Assembly: GCF_022808645.1 (NCBI RefSeq)
Contig: NZ_JAKZKT010000011.1
Span: 1-64,000, forward strand
Origin: Bacillus litorisediminis
GTDB lineage: Bacteria; Bacillota; Bacilli; Bacillales; JC228
DNA length: 64,000 bases
Direction: 5' to 3'
Every line of letters begins with the position of its first letter. Positions within the stretch are counted from its first letter, which is position 1. The notes beneath the pieces are model-generated. The model searched no databases, was not told the DNA's origin, and was given only the letters and a program-made list of their open reading frames with translations. A program made the translations under genes and the position numbers. Of the stretch, positions 1 through 9,088 are shown one piece after another.

Positions 1-18
1 TTTAGATTAACAAAACCT

Positions 19-51
19 CCCCCCAGCAAAAGAAACAGAAAGGCTGGGGGA
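19..51 (-). terminator. hairpin terminator-like element
   Basis: A C-rich arm (CCCCCAGC) and its complement (GCTGGGGG) surround a purine-rich loop. On the minus strand the stem is followed by a short T-rich stretch, so it could end a minus-strand gene lying outside the window. Confidence 0.5.
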
Positions 52-224
52 TAATACCAAAGTCCGAATAGCAGAATTGTACATTCTAAAACGAGCAAAA
101 GTGTACATATTATCGTTGACATTTATAACCAGAATTTACTTTTCACACCCTAGAGTAAAGCTAGATTCTCCGCTACTGCCGGTTTGAAGTCCGATTTATT
201 ACATAAACCTGTGTCTCTTTGAAA

Positions 225-246
225 TTTAAACAATCGTTTGTTTAAA
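225..246. promoter_or_regulatory. perfect palindrome, possible operator
   Basis: The 9-bp arms TTTAAACAA and TTGTTTAAA flank TCGT. A similar half site lies near 23673. No regulator can be assigned; the size and symmetry resemble a TetR-type operator. Confidence 0.4.
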
Positions 247-278
247 CTCTTATTGGTTGTGTGATAGAAATGCAATAT

Positions 279-312
279 AAAAAGCCTTGCGGATAACCTC
301 TGCAAGGCTTTA
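279..312. terminator. bidirectional hairpin terminator
   Basis: Ten-bp perfect arms AAAGCCTTGC and GCAAGGCTTT, with A-rich sequence before and T-rich sequence after. A near-identical hairpin lies at 23811-23837. No gene starts between 1 and 720. Confidence 0.6.
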
Positions 313-546
313 TTCAAGTTTATTATTTAAAAGAAGGTGTAGAGAGGATAGTTGCTTAAAGCATTTTTCCAAGAAACATTCCACTGCATTTGACATAACC
401 CTTCTAATTTAAAATCTCTACCAACTATCCTTCAGCTTTTCGATTCGCATCCTTTCTCCATCAATTTACAGATGAAAGACCAACTCCTTTGAGTTTGCGC
501 AATACCAAAAAGCCAATATAGGAATAAATGACTAAAAATTCAAAAC

Positions 547-583
547 ATATTGCAATTTAAAACCGAGTTTTATAATATAAAAT
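547..583. promoter_or_regulatory. tandem IclR-type operator before the lar genes
   Basis: Positions 567-583 read GTTTTATAATATAAAAT, matching 16 of 17 bases of the palindrome found at 3767-3783 when that is read on the other strand. A poorer copy that keeps the TTTAAAAC half lies exactly 20 bp upstream (547-563). The same tandem arrangement precedes the TRAP and FAH operons, so lar expression is probably controlled by the IclR protein encoded at 15002. Confidence 0.6.
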
Positions 584-720
584 TCAAAAAATGCTTACCC
601 ATTGTTTTACAAATTTTTTCCGCGTAAATGATACCGGTTACAAAGCATTCAGTTCCTATTATTCTTCTTTTGAATGTGTAAAAACACATGTAGTTGTAGT
701 GGATTATCCATAAGGAGGGG

Positions 721-1542
721 ATGAAGTTGCTGGAGTTAAAATATCAAAGGCTTCAGGAAATTTTGCGGGACATGAAAACCGTCGTTGTCGCTTTTTCCGG
801 TGGTGTAGACAGCACCTTTTTATTAAAGGCTGCCATTGATACGCTTGGCAAAGATCATGTCCTGGCTGTGACAGCTGACAGTGAAACGTACCCCTATGAA
901 GAGCTCGAAGACGCAGTCAAACTTGCACAGCTTCTCGGTGCCAGACATGAAGTCATTCAAACCTCTGAATTAGCGATACCGGGTTATTCAGAGAACACCC
1001 CAAACCGGTGCTATTACTGCAAAAAAAGTCTGTTTGAGCATTTAATCCCGATTATGAAGGAACAAAACTACGAAAATATCGTTTTTGGCTTAATTGCTGA
1101 TGACCTTGGAGATCATCGGCCCGGGATTCAGGCTGCCAAGGAATATAACATACGGGGGCCATTAGCCGAGGCTGACCTCTATAAAGCCGAAATTCGGGAG
1201 CTTTCCCAGCAGCTGGGACTGTCAACCTGGGATAAGCCGTCATTCGCCTGTCTTTCTTCAAGAATTGCTTATGGAGAAAAAATTACGATTGAGAAGCTCA
1301 ACCGAATAAACCGTTCCGAACAGGCGATTCGTGCCTTGGGTATTCGTCAAGTCCGTGTTCGGACCCATGGAGAAATTGCCCGAATCGAGGTAGAGCCAGG
1401 GGACATGCCGATTCTGATGGAGGCGCATCAGGAGATAAGCAAAAAACTGAAAGAGTTAGGCTACAAATATATCACAATGGACCTCGCTGGCTACAAAAGC
1501 GGCAGCATGAACATGGGATTAAAGATGGCAGAGACGTCATAA
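721..1542 (+). CDS. larE: LarE, ATP-dependent sulfur transferase for nickel-pincer cofactor
   Basis: LarE adenylates the carboxylates of pyridinium-3,5-biscarboxylic acid mononucleotide and installs sulfur, giving the dithiolate that binds nickel in LarA-type enzymes. The protein is 273 aa, normal for the family. It has an N-terminal PP-loop (SGGVDS near residue 26) and the conserved PSFACLSSR segment carrying Cys177, equivalent to the sacrificial Cys of the lactobacillar enzyme. Cys97 and Cys100 (CYYC) are also present. The three-Cys set resembles LarE proteins that use an iron-sulfur cluster, which is inference. The AGGAGGGG ribosome site abuts ATG 721, so TTG 727 is a possible alternative start. 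It is first of larE-larB-larC. Confidence 0.93.
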   Translation: MKLLELKYQRLQEILRDMKTVVVAFSGGVDSTFLLKAAIDTLGKDHVLAVTADSETYPYEELEDAVKLAQLLGARHEVIQTSELAIPGYSENTPNRCYYCKKSLFEHLIPIMKEQNYENIVFGLIADDLGDHRPGIQAAKEYNIRGPLAEADLYKAEIRELSQQLGLSTWDKPSFACLSSRIAYGEKITIEKLNRINRSEQAIRALGIRQVRVRTHGEIARIEVEPGDMPILMEAHQEISKKLKELGYKYITMDLAGYKSGSMNMGLKMAETS

Positions 1543-1590
1543 ATCCAGACATCAACTTAACTTTACAAGTTCTGAAATGAAGGTGAGAGC

Positions 1591-2289
1591 ATGAAAAATT
1601 TTACGGACCTGGGGTTTTGCAAAGTAGACATTGACCGGGAAAGGAGAACTGGCTATCCAGAGGTGATTTATGGGGAAGGTAAAACGGCCGATCAGATCAC
1701 GGCCATAATGGGCAAATTGATTGAATCTCATGGAAAGGTAATGGTGACGAGGCTGGAAAAGGAAAAGGCAGCTGAGGTTTTGAAAGAATACCCGCATGCA
1801 AACTATGATTCTGTATCTAGGATTCTCGTATATGGTTCACCGTCCCGTAAATATCCTGGTCAAGTCATCGTGCTTTGTGCAGGAACCTCTGATTTGCCGG
1901 TGGCAGAAGAAGCAGCAATAACCGCAGAGTGGATGGGATGCAGAGTCAAAAAGCTGTATGATGTCGGTGTTGCAGGGATAGACAGACTCCTTTCCTACCG
2001 GGAGGAAATCGCCAATGCCAGTGTTCTTATCGTTGTTGCGGGAATGGAAGGAGCCCTGCCAAGTGTGGTGGGAGGAATGGTAAGCCGGCCTGTTATCGCC
2101 GTCCCGACATCTGTGGGGTATGGCGCGCACCTGCAAGGATTAACACCGCTGCTTGCAATGCTGACTTCCTGTGCTTCTGGGGTCAGTGTCGTCAATATTG
2201 ATAACGGCTTCGGAGCTGCTTATCAGGCAGCCCTTATTCTTAAGCTTGTGTCAGAGGAGGCGGTCCTGCATGAACATACTTTATCTTGA
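1591..2289 (+). CDS. larB: LarB, nickel-pincer cofactor carboxylase/hydrolase
   Basis: LarB carboxylates the pyridinium ring of nicotinic acid adenine dinucleotide and hydrolyses the phosphoanhydride, the first step of pincer cofactor synthesis. The 232-aa protein has a variable N-terminus and a PurE (AIR carboxylase)-like C-terminal half from about residue 95. Visible marks are CAGTSDLPVAEEA, GMEGALPSVVGG and VPTSVGYG. It lies 48 bp after larE and overlaps larC by 20 bp, so the three are very probably cotranscribed and translationally coupled. Confidence 0.93.
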   Translation: MKNFTDLGFCKVDIDRERRTGYPEVIYGEGKTADQITAIMGKLIESHGKVMVTRLEKEKAAEVLKEYPHANYDSVSRILVYGSPSRKYPGQVIVLCAGTSDLPVAEEAAITAEWMGCRVKKLYDVGVAGIDRLLSYREEIANASVLIVVAGMEGALPSVVGGMVSRPVIAVPTSVGYGAHLQGLTPLLAMLTSCASGVSVVNIDNGFGAAYQAALILKLVSEEAVLHEHTLS

Positions 2290-3586
2290 TTGCCAGTCAG
2301 GAATTTCAGGAGATATGACCTTGGCTGCGCTCATTGATTTAGGCGCTGATCTATCTTATATCAAGGACGAGTTAAGTAAGCTGGCGATTGACCCGTTTAC
2401 TCTAAGCATTAAGAAAGTAGATAAAAAAGGAATCTGTTCCAGTCAGCTAGTGCTTGAATTTCATGATGAAAAGAAGGAAATGGTTTACGCTGGCGGACAC
2501 ATCCATCAGGAAGAGCTATTTCCTCATGATCATGCTTCTCATCACCACCATTCTCACGATCACCACGATCACCACGACCACTCGCATCACCATGTTCACA
2601 GAAAAGCCTCGACTATCATCGAAATGATCGAAAAAAGTAAATTGCCAGTTCGAGTCAAGCAGCGGAGCATCGCTGTTTTCCGAGTCATAGCAGAGGCAGA
2701 AGGAAAAATACATGGTGTAGACCCTAAGGATGTCCATTTCCATGAGGTTGGGGCCATGGATTCGATTATTGATATTATCGGGGTTTGTTTAGCTCTTGAG
2801 AATCTTGGCATTGATAAAATTATTTCCTCTCCTGTGCCGACCGGGTATGGCAAAGTCAAAATGGCACATGGTCTCTATCCTGTCCCTGCTCCTGCTACGG
2901 CAGAAATTCTAATCGGAATTCCATTAGCAGATTTTCACGTGAAAGGCGAGCTGACAACGCCCACCGGTGCCGGTTTTTTAAAAGCATTGGCAGCTGAATT
3001 CGGCTATTTGCCTCCGCTTCCGATCGAACGGATCGGCTACGGTGCTGGCAAGAAGGATTTTGATCATCCTAATGTTTTAAGAGCCTTCCTCTTTCAGTCA
3101 TCCCCTTTTCCGCAAAGGGAGGTTATTACCGTTTTGGAATGTCAGCTGGATGATATGACGGGGGAAGCCTTTGGGTTTCTTATGGGAAAAATCCTCGATA
3201 GTGGAGCCCTGGATGTTTTTTATACTCCTGTTGTCATGAAAAAAAGCCGGCCTGGCTGTCTGATTACCGTCCTCGTGAATCGGGAAGACGCCGAAGCCAT
3301 TGAAGAATTGCTTTTGAAAGAAACCTCTACATTTGGTGTCCGGAGCTCAGAATGGTCGAGAAGAGTACTGTCCCGAAAGTTTGAAAAGATCTGCACCCGT
3401 TTCGGTGAAATCACAGTAAAAATTGGATATGAAGGAAATAAAATTTTCCAAATATCGCCTGAATTTGAAGAGGTAAAGACAGCTGCCATCCATTTTAAAA
3501 AGCCATTAATGGATGTGTATTCTGAAGTGCAAATGGAAGCCAAAAGGAAAATCATGCACCAGAAAGGCCATTCTCCGGAGGAGTGA
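2270..3586 (+). CDS. larC: LarC, nickel insertion protein (cyclometallase)
   Basis: LarC inserts nickel into the dithiolated pyridinium mononucleotide in a CTP-dependent reaction. The start is ATG 2270 (MNILYLDCQSGISGD), with AGGAGG seven bases upstream inside larB; the frame stays open further upstream but that part is not LarC-like. The 438-aa protein carries a very His-rich stretch at residues 77-110, a likely nickel-binding or storage loop. The C-terminal half, separate (larC2) and joined by frameshifting in some lactobacilli, is here in one continuous frame. Confidence 0.93.
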   Translation: MNILYLDCQSGISGDMTLAALIDLGADLSYIKDELSKLAIDPFTLSIKKVDKKGICSSQLVLEFHDEKKEMVYAGGHIHQEELFPHDHASHHHHSHDHHDHHDHSHHHVHRKASTIIEMIEKSKLPVRVKQRSIAVFRVIAEAEGKIHGVDPKDVHFHEVGAMDSIIDIIGVCLALENLGIDKIISSPVPTGYGKVKMAHGLYPVPAPATAEILIGIPLADFHVKGELTTPTGAGFLKALAAEFGYLPPLPIERIGYGAGKKDFDHPNVLRAFLFQSSPFPQREVITVLECQLDDMTGEAFGFLMGKILDSGALDVFYTPVVMKKSRPGCLITVLVNREDAEAIEELLLKETSTFGVRSSEWSRRVLSRKFEKICTRFGEITVKIGYEGNKIFQISPEFEEVKTAAIHFKKPLMDVYSEVQMEAKRKIMHQKGHSPEE

Positions 3587-3701
3587 AAAAGCCGGTATAT
3601 CCAAAGCAATGGCAGGTAAAAATGGTTAGCTCTTGTTTGTCTGGAAAGCAGAGAAATCAAGGGTTCTTTTATCAGGAAGAGAAAAATTCCAAAATAGTTT
3701 A

Positions 3702-3731
3702 TTGACAAATCAGAAAATTCAACTTTATTAT
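3702..3731 (+). promoter_or_regulatory. sigma-A promoter of the TRAP operon
   Basis: TTGACA at 3702-3707, an 18-bp spacer and TATTAT at 3726-3731. The predicted transcript start falls just before the operator pair at 3747-3783, consistent with repression by roadblock. Confidence 0.5.
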
Positions 3732-3746
3732 ATATAGGTAGCAGTT

Positions 3747-3783
3747 GTTTTATATTATAAATATTTGTTTTATATTATAAAAC
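3747..3783. promoter_or_regulatory. tandem IclR-type operators
   Basis: Positions 3767-3783 read GTTTTATATTATAAAAC, a perfect palindrome around one central base. A near-copy (GTTTTATATTATAAATA) lies at 3747-3763, exactly 20 bp upstream, placing both on one DNA face. The rest of the 3587-4024 gap holds the promoter, a GGGGGG run and no convincing gene. Confidence 0.65.
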
Positions 3784-4024
3784 AAATATTTAGTCTAAAA
3801 CGATATAAGGGGGGATACCGTATCCATCAAATTTATTTGTTGTGAAATGACACCGCTTTCATTCGGACTAAGGGCGTCGGTAAGATTTTAAGACTCTTTT
3901 TTTTATAAGTAACCGGTGAAACAGCAGAGTGTACTCCCAGATGCTGTTTGCTGATTCGATCAGAAGATTAATAGTTTGAAAGGGCTCCCAATGAAGGCTT
4001 AAACATTTACAAGGGGTGGGATAA

Positions 4025-5059
4025 ATGAAAAAAATATTGTCTGTTGTCAGCGGCCTTGCTCTTAGTGCCTCTTTCATTCTTTCCGCATGCGGAGGCACTG
4101 AACAATCCAGTTCAAATGGAGCAGGCGGTGAAGGTACTGCTAAAACCATAAAAGTCGCCCATTATTTTGCAGAAGATCATCCTCAAAACATAGCCCTCAA
4201 AGAAAAATTCAAGAAGATTGTAGAAGAAGAGAGTAATGGAAGTCTAAAAGTGAACATTTTTCCAAATAGCACACTAGGTGCTGAAAAAGAATTTTATGAC
4301 GGTGTACGAAACGGCACCATTGAAATGGGAATTCCAGGTTTAATCATGCAGGCGGATATTCCAAAAATGGCAGTTCCGGAATGGCCTTTCCTTTTCGAGG
4401 ATTTTGATCATGTAAAGGCTGTATTAAACGGCCCCATTGGCGAAGAACTGACAGCTGACCTTGAAAAAGAGCACGGTGTAATACCTCTTGCCTGGAGTGC
4501 AAACGGATTCAGAATGTTTTCTTCCAATAAACCAATTGAAAGCATGGAAGATTTCCAAGGTCTTCGCATCCGTATGCCAAATATTCCAAACTACATTGAG
4601 CTTGGAAAGCTTCTTGGGGCAAATGTTACCCCGCTGCCGATTTCCGAAGTGTTTACCGCTTTGGAGCAGCAGGTAGTGGACGGACAAGATAATCCAATAG
4701 CTACGCTGCGTGCATCAGGATGGTATGAAGTTCAAAGTGATGTGCTGGAATCCAAGCACATGTTTAGCCCCAATATCTACATCATTAACAGTACCTTCTG
4801 GAACAGCTTGTCAAAGGAACAGCAGGAGATAATTAAAAGGGCTTCGAAAGAAGCTGCAGAATATGAATTTGAATTATTGGAGAAAAGCTATGAAGAAGAT
4901 AAAAAGTTCCTTGAAGAACACGGTATCACATTTACCGAGCCAACCGAAGCTTTCTCATCGGAAATGGAAAAAGCTGTCCAGCCTTTATATGATGAAATCT
5001 TTGAAACGTATGATTGGGCCGAGGATCTGGTTGAAAGGATAAAAGCTGAAGCTAACTAA
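4025..5059 (+). CDS. TRAP transporter solute-binding lipoprotein (DctP family)
   Basis: This is the extracytoplasmic receptor of a TRAP (sodium-coupled) transporter for a carboxylic acid, probably an aldonate given the neighbours. The 344-aa protein has a lipoprotein signal with Cys22 in ILSAC, then a DctP fold. The family hallmark VVDGQDNP follows FTALEQQ near residue 217. ATG 4025 follows AAGGGGTGGG at good spacing. The two membrane subunits follow directly. The ligand cannot be read from sequence. Confidence 0.9.
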   Translation: MKKILSVVSGLALSASFILSACGGTEQSSSNGAGGEGTAKTIKVAHYFAEDHPQNIALKEKFKKIVEEESNGSLKVNIFPNSTLGAEKEFYDGVRNGTIEMGIPGLIMQADIPKMAVPEWPFLFEDFDHVKAVLNGPIGEELTADLEKEHGVIPLAWSANGFRMFSSNKPIESMEDFQGLRIRMPNIPNYIELGKLLGANVTPLPISEVFTALEQQVVDGQDNPIATLRASGWYEVQSDVLESKHMFSPNIYIINSTFWNSLSKEQQEIIKRASKEAAEYEFELLEKSYEEDKKFLEEHGITFTEPTEAFSSEMEKAVQPLYDEIFETYDWAEDLVERIKAEAN

Positions 5060-5072
5060 AGGAGGGAAAAAT

Positions 5073-5636
5073 ATGCTGCAGAAAACAGCTAAGATACTGG
5101 ATAAAATGCTGATTGGTTCCATTGCTATAGCTTTCACCTTCATGTGTATCCTTGTTTTTGGAAATGTAGTCCTCCGATATGTTTTTAATTCAGGGATCAC
5201 TTGGTCAGAGGAAATGTCAAGATTCCTGTTTGTGTGGATGGTATTTTTAGGGGCGATTGCCGCTCTTAAAGATAACATGCATCTTGGGGTTGACATTATT
5301 GTAAATGCCTTGCCGCAAAAGATTAAAAAGATTGTTTTTGTGATTAGTAATTTATTAGTCTTATATGTTTTATGGCTTTTGCTTGTAGGCAGCTGGAAAA
5401 TGACCGTGTTGAATATGAACAGTTATGCGCCTGCGACTGGACTTCCGTTTTCGTTTCTATATGGAATCGGGATTGTTACAAGTATCTCAATGGCTGCTAT
5501 TATTATCATCCGCATGGTTCAGACCCTTACTTCAAAGAACGAATCCTCTTTGACAATGGTCTCATCTACAGAAGATATTTTGAAAGAGGAATTGGGTGAT
5601 AGCCATAATCAACCGTCAGGAAAAATGACGATTTAA
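5073..5636 (+). CDS. TRAP transporter small permease (DctQ family)
   Basis: The 187-aa four-helix subunit pairs with the large permease below. The conserved segment GITWSEEMSRFLFVWMVFLG lies near residues 40-59, as in DctQ proteins. It sits 13 bp after the receptor gene and 28 bp before the large permease, with AGGAGG before the ATG. Confidence 0.9.
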   Translation: MLQKTAKILDKMLIGSIAIAFTFMCILVFGNVVLRYVFNSGITWSEEMSRFLFVWMVFLGAIAALKDNMHLGVDIIVNALPQKIKKIVFVISNLLVLYVLWLLLVGSWKMTVLNMNSYAPATGLPFSFLYGIGIVTSISMAAIIIIRMVQTLTSKNESSLTMVSSTEDILKEELGDSHNQPSGKMTI

Positions 5637-5664
5637 TCCAAGTCAATCGAAAGGAGGAGAATAG

Positions 5665-6939
5665 ATGGTTAGTATTTTTTTAGGGTCACTATTTGGTTCG
5701 CTCGCACTGGGAGTTCCGATCGCTTTTGCTTTGATTCTTTGCGGCGTTGCCCTCATGTTTACTTTAGATATGATGGACGCGCAAATTGTTGCACAAAACC
5801 TGATTAATGGAGCTAATAATTTTTCGCTGATGGCGATACCGTTTTTCGTGCTTGCCGGGGAGCTGATGAATGCGGGGGGAATTTCCAAACGGATTGTCGG
5901 GTTTGCCATGGCTCTTGTCGGGCATATCCGCGGCGGGCTGGGATTTGTAGCGATCATTGCCAGTATTTTGTTTGCCGGGTTATCAGGGTCGGCTGTCGCT
6001 GATACCGCTGCTCTTGGGGCGATTTTAATACCGATGATGATTGCCAGAGGCTATGATATCAAACGTGCAACAGGGTTGATCTGTGCTTCGGGAATTATTG
6101 CTCCCGTAATCCCTCCTAGTATTCCGCTAATCATCTACGGGGTTACGGCTGGAGTTTCCATTACTCAGCTATTTATGGGGGGAATTGTTCCGGGAATTAT
6201 GATGGGTCTTGGCTTGATTGTTGCTTGGGCACTGATTTCAAGGAAGGATACAAGTGAACTTCCAAAGCGCAAATCGATGAAGGAGATTTTACAGGCCACC
6301 AAGCAGGCCAGCTGGGCTCTATTGCTTCCGGTCATTATTATTGGAGGATTAAGAGGCGGAATTTTTACTCCAACTGAAGCAGCTGTTGTTGCCGCATTTT
6401 ATGCTTTATTCGTCGGTATGGCAGTCTATCGGGAAATGAACTGGAAGGATATCAGTCATGTTCTTGTATCCGCAGCTAAAACAACTGCCGTTGTGATGTT
6501 TGTCGCTGCAGCAGCGATGGTGTCTGCATGGCTGATTACTGTTGCAGATGTGCCAGGAGAAATGGCAAGACTTCTTGGCGGGCTTGTTGAAAACCCTTTA
6601 ATGCTGATGCTGGTCATCAATCTTCTTTTATTAGCCGTCGGCTTAGTAATGGATTTAACGCCAGCCATCCTGATTTTCACGCCCGTGTTTCTTCCGCTGG
6701 CTGAACTAGCTGGGATTGATCCAGTCTATTTTGGAATTGTGATTGTCATTAATCTGTGTATTGGGCTGATCACTCCTCCAGTAGGAACGGTTTTATATGT
6801 CGGATGCGGGATCAGCAAAATAAATATAGGCGCTTTAACGAGGGGAATTTGGCCATTTGTGCTCGTTCACGTAATCGTGCTGCTGCTTTTAATTCTATTT
6901 CCTTCTATTATTAATGTTCCGCTGCAATTCCTAACCTAA
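5665..6939 (+). CDS. TRAP transporter large permease (DctM family)
   Basis: This is the transport-catalysing subunit: 424 aa and strongly hydrophobic with many membrane helices. DctM marks are AIPFFVLAGELMNAGGIS, FAGLSGSAVADTAALG and the C-terminal ITPPVGTVLYVGCGI. It completes the receptor, DctQ and DctM set in one operon with AGGAGG before the start. Confidence 0.92.
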   Translation: MVSIFLGSLFGSLALGVPIAFALILCGVALMFTLDMMDAQIVAQNLINGANNFSLMAIPFFVLAGELMNAGGISKRIVGFAMALVGHIRGGLGFVAIIASILFAGLSGSAVADTAALGAILIPMMIARGYDIKRATGLICASGIIAPVIPPSIPLIIYGVTAGVSITQLFMGGIVPGIMMGLGLIVAWALISRKDTSELPKRKSMKEILQATKQASWALLLPVIIIGGLRGGIFTPTEAAVVAAFYALFVGMAVYREMNWKDISHVLVSAAKTTAVVMFVAAAAMVSAWLITVADVPGEMARLLGGLVENPLMLMLVINLLLLAVGLVMDLTPAILIFTPVFLPLAELAGIDPVYFGIVIVINLCIGLITPPVGTVLYVGCGISKINIGALTRGIWPFVLVHVIVLLLLILFPSIINVPLQFLT

Positions 6940-6967
6940 CCAATCAAATGAAAGGAGGCTGTTTAGA

Positions 6968-7999
6968 ATGGTTAAATTCAAAGTAGTCGTCACTGATTTT
7001 GAGTTTGAAGATCTTAGGTTTGAAGAAAGGGTTTTACATCAAACAGGTGTGATCGAAGTAATAGGGGCCAAATGCCGCACAGAGGATGAAGTGATTCATG
7101 CGTGCCGGGAAGCGGACGGAATTATTAACCAGTATGCACCTTTAAGTAAAAGAGTCATAGAACGGTTGAATAAATGTAAGGTCATCACAAGATATGGGGT
7201 CGGAGTCAATACGATTGATCTCCAAGCGGCTACAGAAAAAGGAATCTGCGTAGCGAATGTACCGGATTACTGTATGGACGAAGTTTCGGATCATGCCCTG
7301 GCGCTTATCCTGTCGGGGATAAGAAAGGTAGTGGTCGCAAACGATCAGGTGAAAAAAGGGAATTGGGACTTTAAGGTTACAAGGCCGATTTACCGTCTCC
7401 GTGATAAAACGATTGGTCTTGTTGGATTCGGGAAGATTCCGCAGTCACTTGCAGAGAAATTAAAGCCCCTGGGATTTCATATTCTTGCATTTGATCCTTA
7501 TGTTTCTGATCAAGAAGCAAAGAACAGGGGAGTAGCTTTGGTATCGCTTAATGAGTTAGTTGAGCAGGCGGATATCATTTCTGTCCATGCTCCGCTGACT
7601 CCAGCTACGAAAGGGATGCTTGGAAGAGAGCAATTCGCAAGGATGAAGAAAACGCCATTGATTATCAACACCTCAAGAGGCCCGGTGATTGATGAAAGTG
7701 CTTTAATTGAAGCTTTACATTCCGGGCAGGTATCGGGGGCAGCTCTTGATGTAATAGAAGAAGAGCCGATTAGTGAACATCATCCTTTTCTTACCATGGA
7801 TCATGTCATTCTCACACCGCATGTTGCCTGGTATTCGGAAGAAGCGGAAGAAGAAATGCGGACAAAAGCAGCTTTAGGGATCATCGATGTTCTTGTACAT
7901 AAAGAGTATCCCAAGTATCTGGTCAACCATGAGGTAAGGAATCGGATCAAGCTAGAAGAAAGTCTGAGTGAGCTGCGGTATGCAGAATTGGTTAAATAA
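6968..7999 (+). CDS. D-isomer-specific 2-hydroxyacid dehydrogenase, CtBP-like
   Basis: An NAD(P)-dependent oxidoreductase of 2-hydroxy/2-keto acids, 343 aa. The nucleotide-binding motif reads GLVGFGKIPQSLA, the variant of GxGxxG typical of the CtBP-like group. NTSRGPVIDE and LTPHVAWYSEEA carry the family's catalytic Arg and His. It sits inside the TRAP operon between the permease and a second receptor, so it probably oxidises or reduces the imported hydroxy acid. The substrate is unknown. Confidence 0.87.
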   Translation: MVKFKVVVTDFEFEDLRFEERVLHQTGVIEVIGAKCRTEDEVIHACREADGIINQYAPLSKRVIERLNKCKVITRYGVGVNTIDLQAATEKGICVANVPDYCMDEVSDHALALILSGIRKVVVANDQVKKGNWDFKVTRPIYRLRDKTIGLVGFGKIPQSLAEKLKPLGFHILAFDPYVSDQEAKNRGVALVSLNELVEQADIISVHAPLTPATKGMLGREQFARMKKTPLIINTSRGPVIDESALIEALHSGQVSGAALDVIEEEPISEHHPFLTMDHVILTPHVAWYSEEAEEEMRTKAALGIIDVLVHKEYPKYLVNHEVRNRIKLEESLSELRYAELVK

Positions 8000-8014
8000 A
8001 GGAGGAATTTCAAA

Positions 8015-9064
8015 ATGAACAAATGGTTAAAGAAAATCGGGATTGTCATGATGCTGCCGGGGCTCTTGCTTTTAAGCGCTTGCGGAGCATCTTCAACAAG
8101 CAATAATACTGGATCCGGCGGGTCTTCAGGGATCCAGGAAAGAACGATTAAAGCCGGTATTGGTCTTAATGAAGACCATCCTCAAGGGCAAGCGTTAAAA
8201 AAATTCGTTGAAATTGTAGATGAAAAGAGCGGCGGTAAATTAGAAGTAAAGCCTTTTTATGCTGCTTCACTCGGAGATGATCAGAAAATGACTGAGGCTC
8301 TCCAGGGCGGATTGCAGGAAATTACGATTCCTTCCACTTCACCGCTGGTTGGAATGGTGAAGGAATTTGGAATTTTCGATTTCCCGTTCCTTTTCAATAC
8401 CGCTGAAGAAGCAGATGCCATCCTAGACGGACCGATTGGCCAAAAGCTTTTAGATAAACTTCCAGAACACGGGCTGATTGGGCTTGGCTATTGGGAGAAC
8501 GGATTCCGCCATCTGACCAACAGCAAACATGCAGTTGAAACCGCTGAAGACTTCGAGGGACTGAAGATTAGGACGATGCAAAATGAGGTCCATCTTGATG
8601 CTTTTAAAGCTCTAGGAGCCAATCCGACGCCGATGGCTTTTTCCGAAGTCTTTACTGCTTTGGAAAGCAAAACCGTAGATGGTCAGGAAAATCCGCTTGC
8701 CACCATCAAGTCAAACAAATTTAATGAGGTCCAGGAATATTTGAGCCTGACCAAGCATGTGTATACGCCGTTTGTTTTTCTCGTCAGCAAAAAGTTCTGG
8801 GACCAGCTTTCTGAGGAGGAACAAACCATCCTAAAAGAGGCAGCAGTTGAAGCAGGGCAATACCAGCGACAATTAAGCCGTGAAGAAGATGCAAATGCGA
8901 TTGAAGAAATTAAGGATTCAGGAACAAAGGTCAACGAAGTTTCAGACGAGGAAAAAGAGAAAATGAAAGAGATTATTCAGCCTGTAATAGATAAATATGC
9001 AAAAGAATTCGGTCAGGAGCTTGTTGATGAACTCATGAAAGAAATTGAAAACGTTCGCAAATAG
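8015..9064 (+). CDS. second TRAP solute-binding lipoprotein (DctP family)
   Basis: A second TRAP receptor of 349 aa with lipoprotein Cys23 (LLLLSAC), a low-complexity linker, and the family motif ALESKTVDGQENP. It is a clear but diverged paralogue of the product at 4025. No second pair of membrane subunits is nearby, so both receptors probably deliver different acids to the same permease. Confidence 0.9.
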   Translation: MNKWLKKIGIVMMLPGLLLLSACGASSTSNNTGSGGSSGIQERTIKAGIGLNEDHPQGQALKKFVEIVDEKSGGKLEVKPFYAASLGDDQKMTEALQGGLQEITIPSTSPLVGMVKEFGIFDFPFLFNTAEEADAILDGPIGQKLLDKLPEHGLIGLGYWENGFRHLTNSKHAVETAEDFEGLKIRTMQNEVHLDAFKALGANPTPMAFSEVFTALESKTVDGQENPLATIKSNKFNEVQEYLSLTKHVYTPFVFLVSKKFWDQLSEEEQTILKEAAVEAGQYQRQLSREEDANAIEEIKDSGTKVNEVSDEEKEKMKEIIQPVIDKYAKEFGQELVDELMKEIENVRK

Positions 9065-9088
9065 AACGGATTCCGGGAGATGATCTGA

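Noticed and set aside
2171-2269. Longer N-terminus for LarC
   Set aside because: It overlaps larB coding sequence in another frame; AGGAGG and the conserved MNILYLDCQSG start mark 2270.
2516-2743. Minus-strand frame over the His-rich part of larC
   Set aside because: It is an antisense shadow produced by the repeated His codons.
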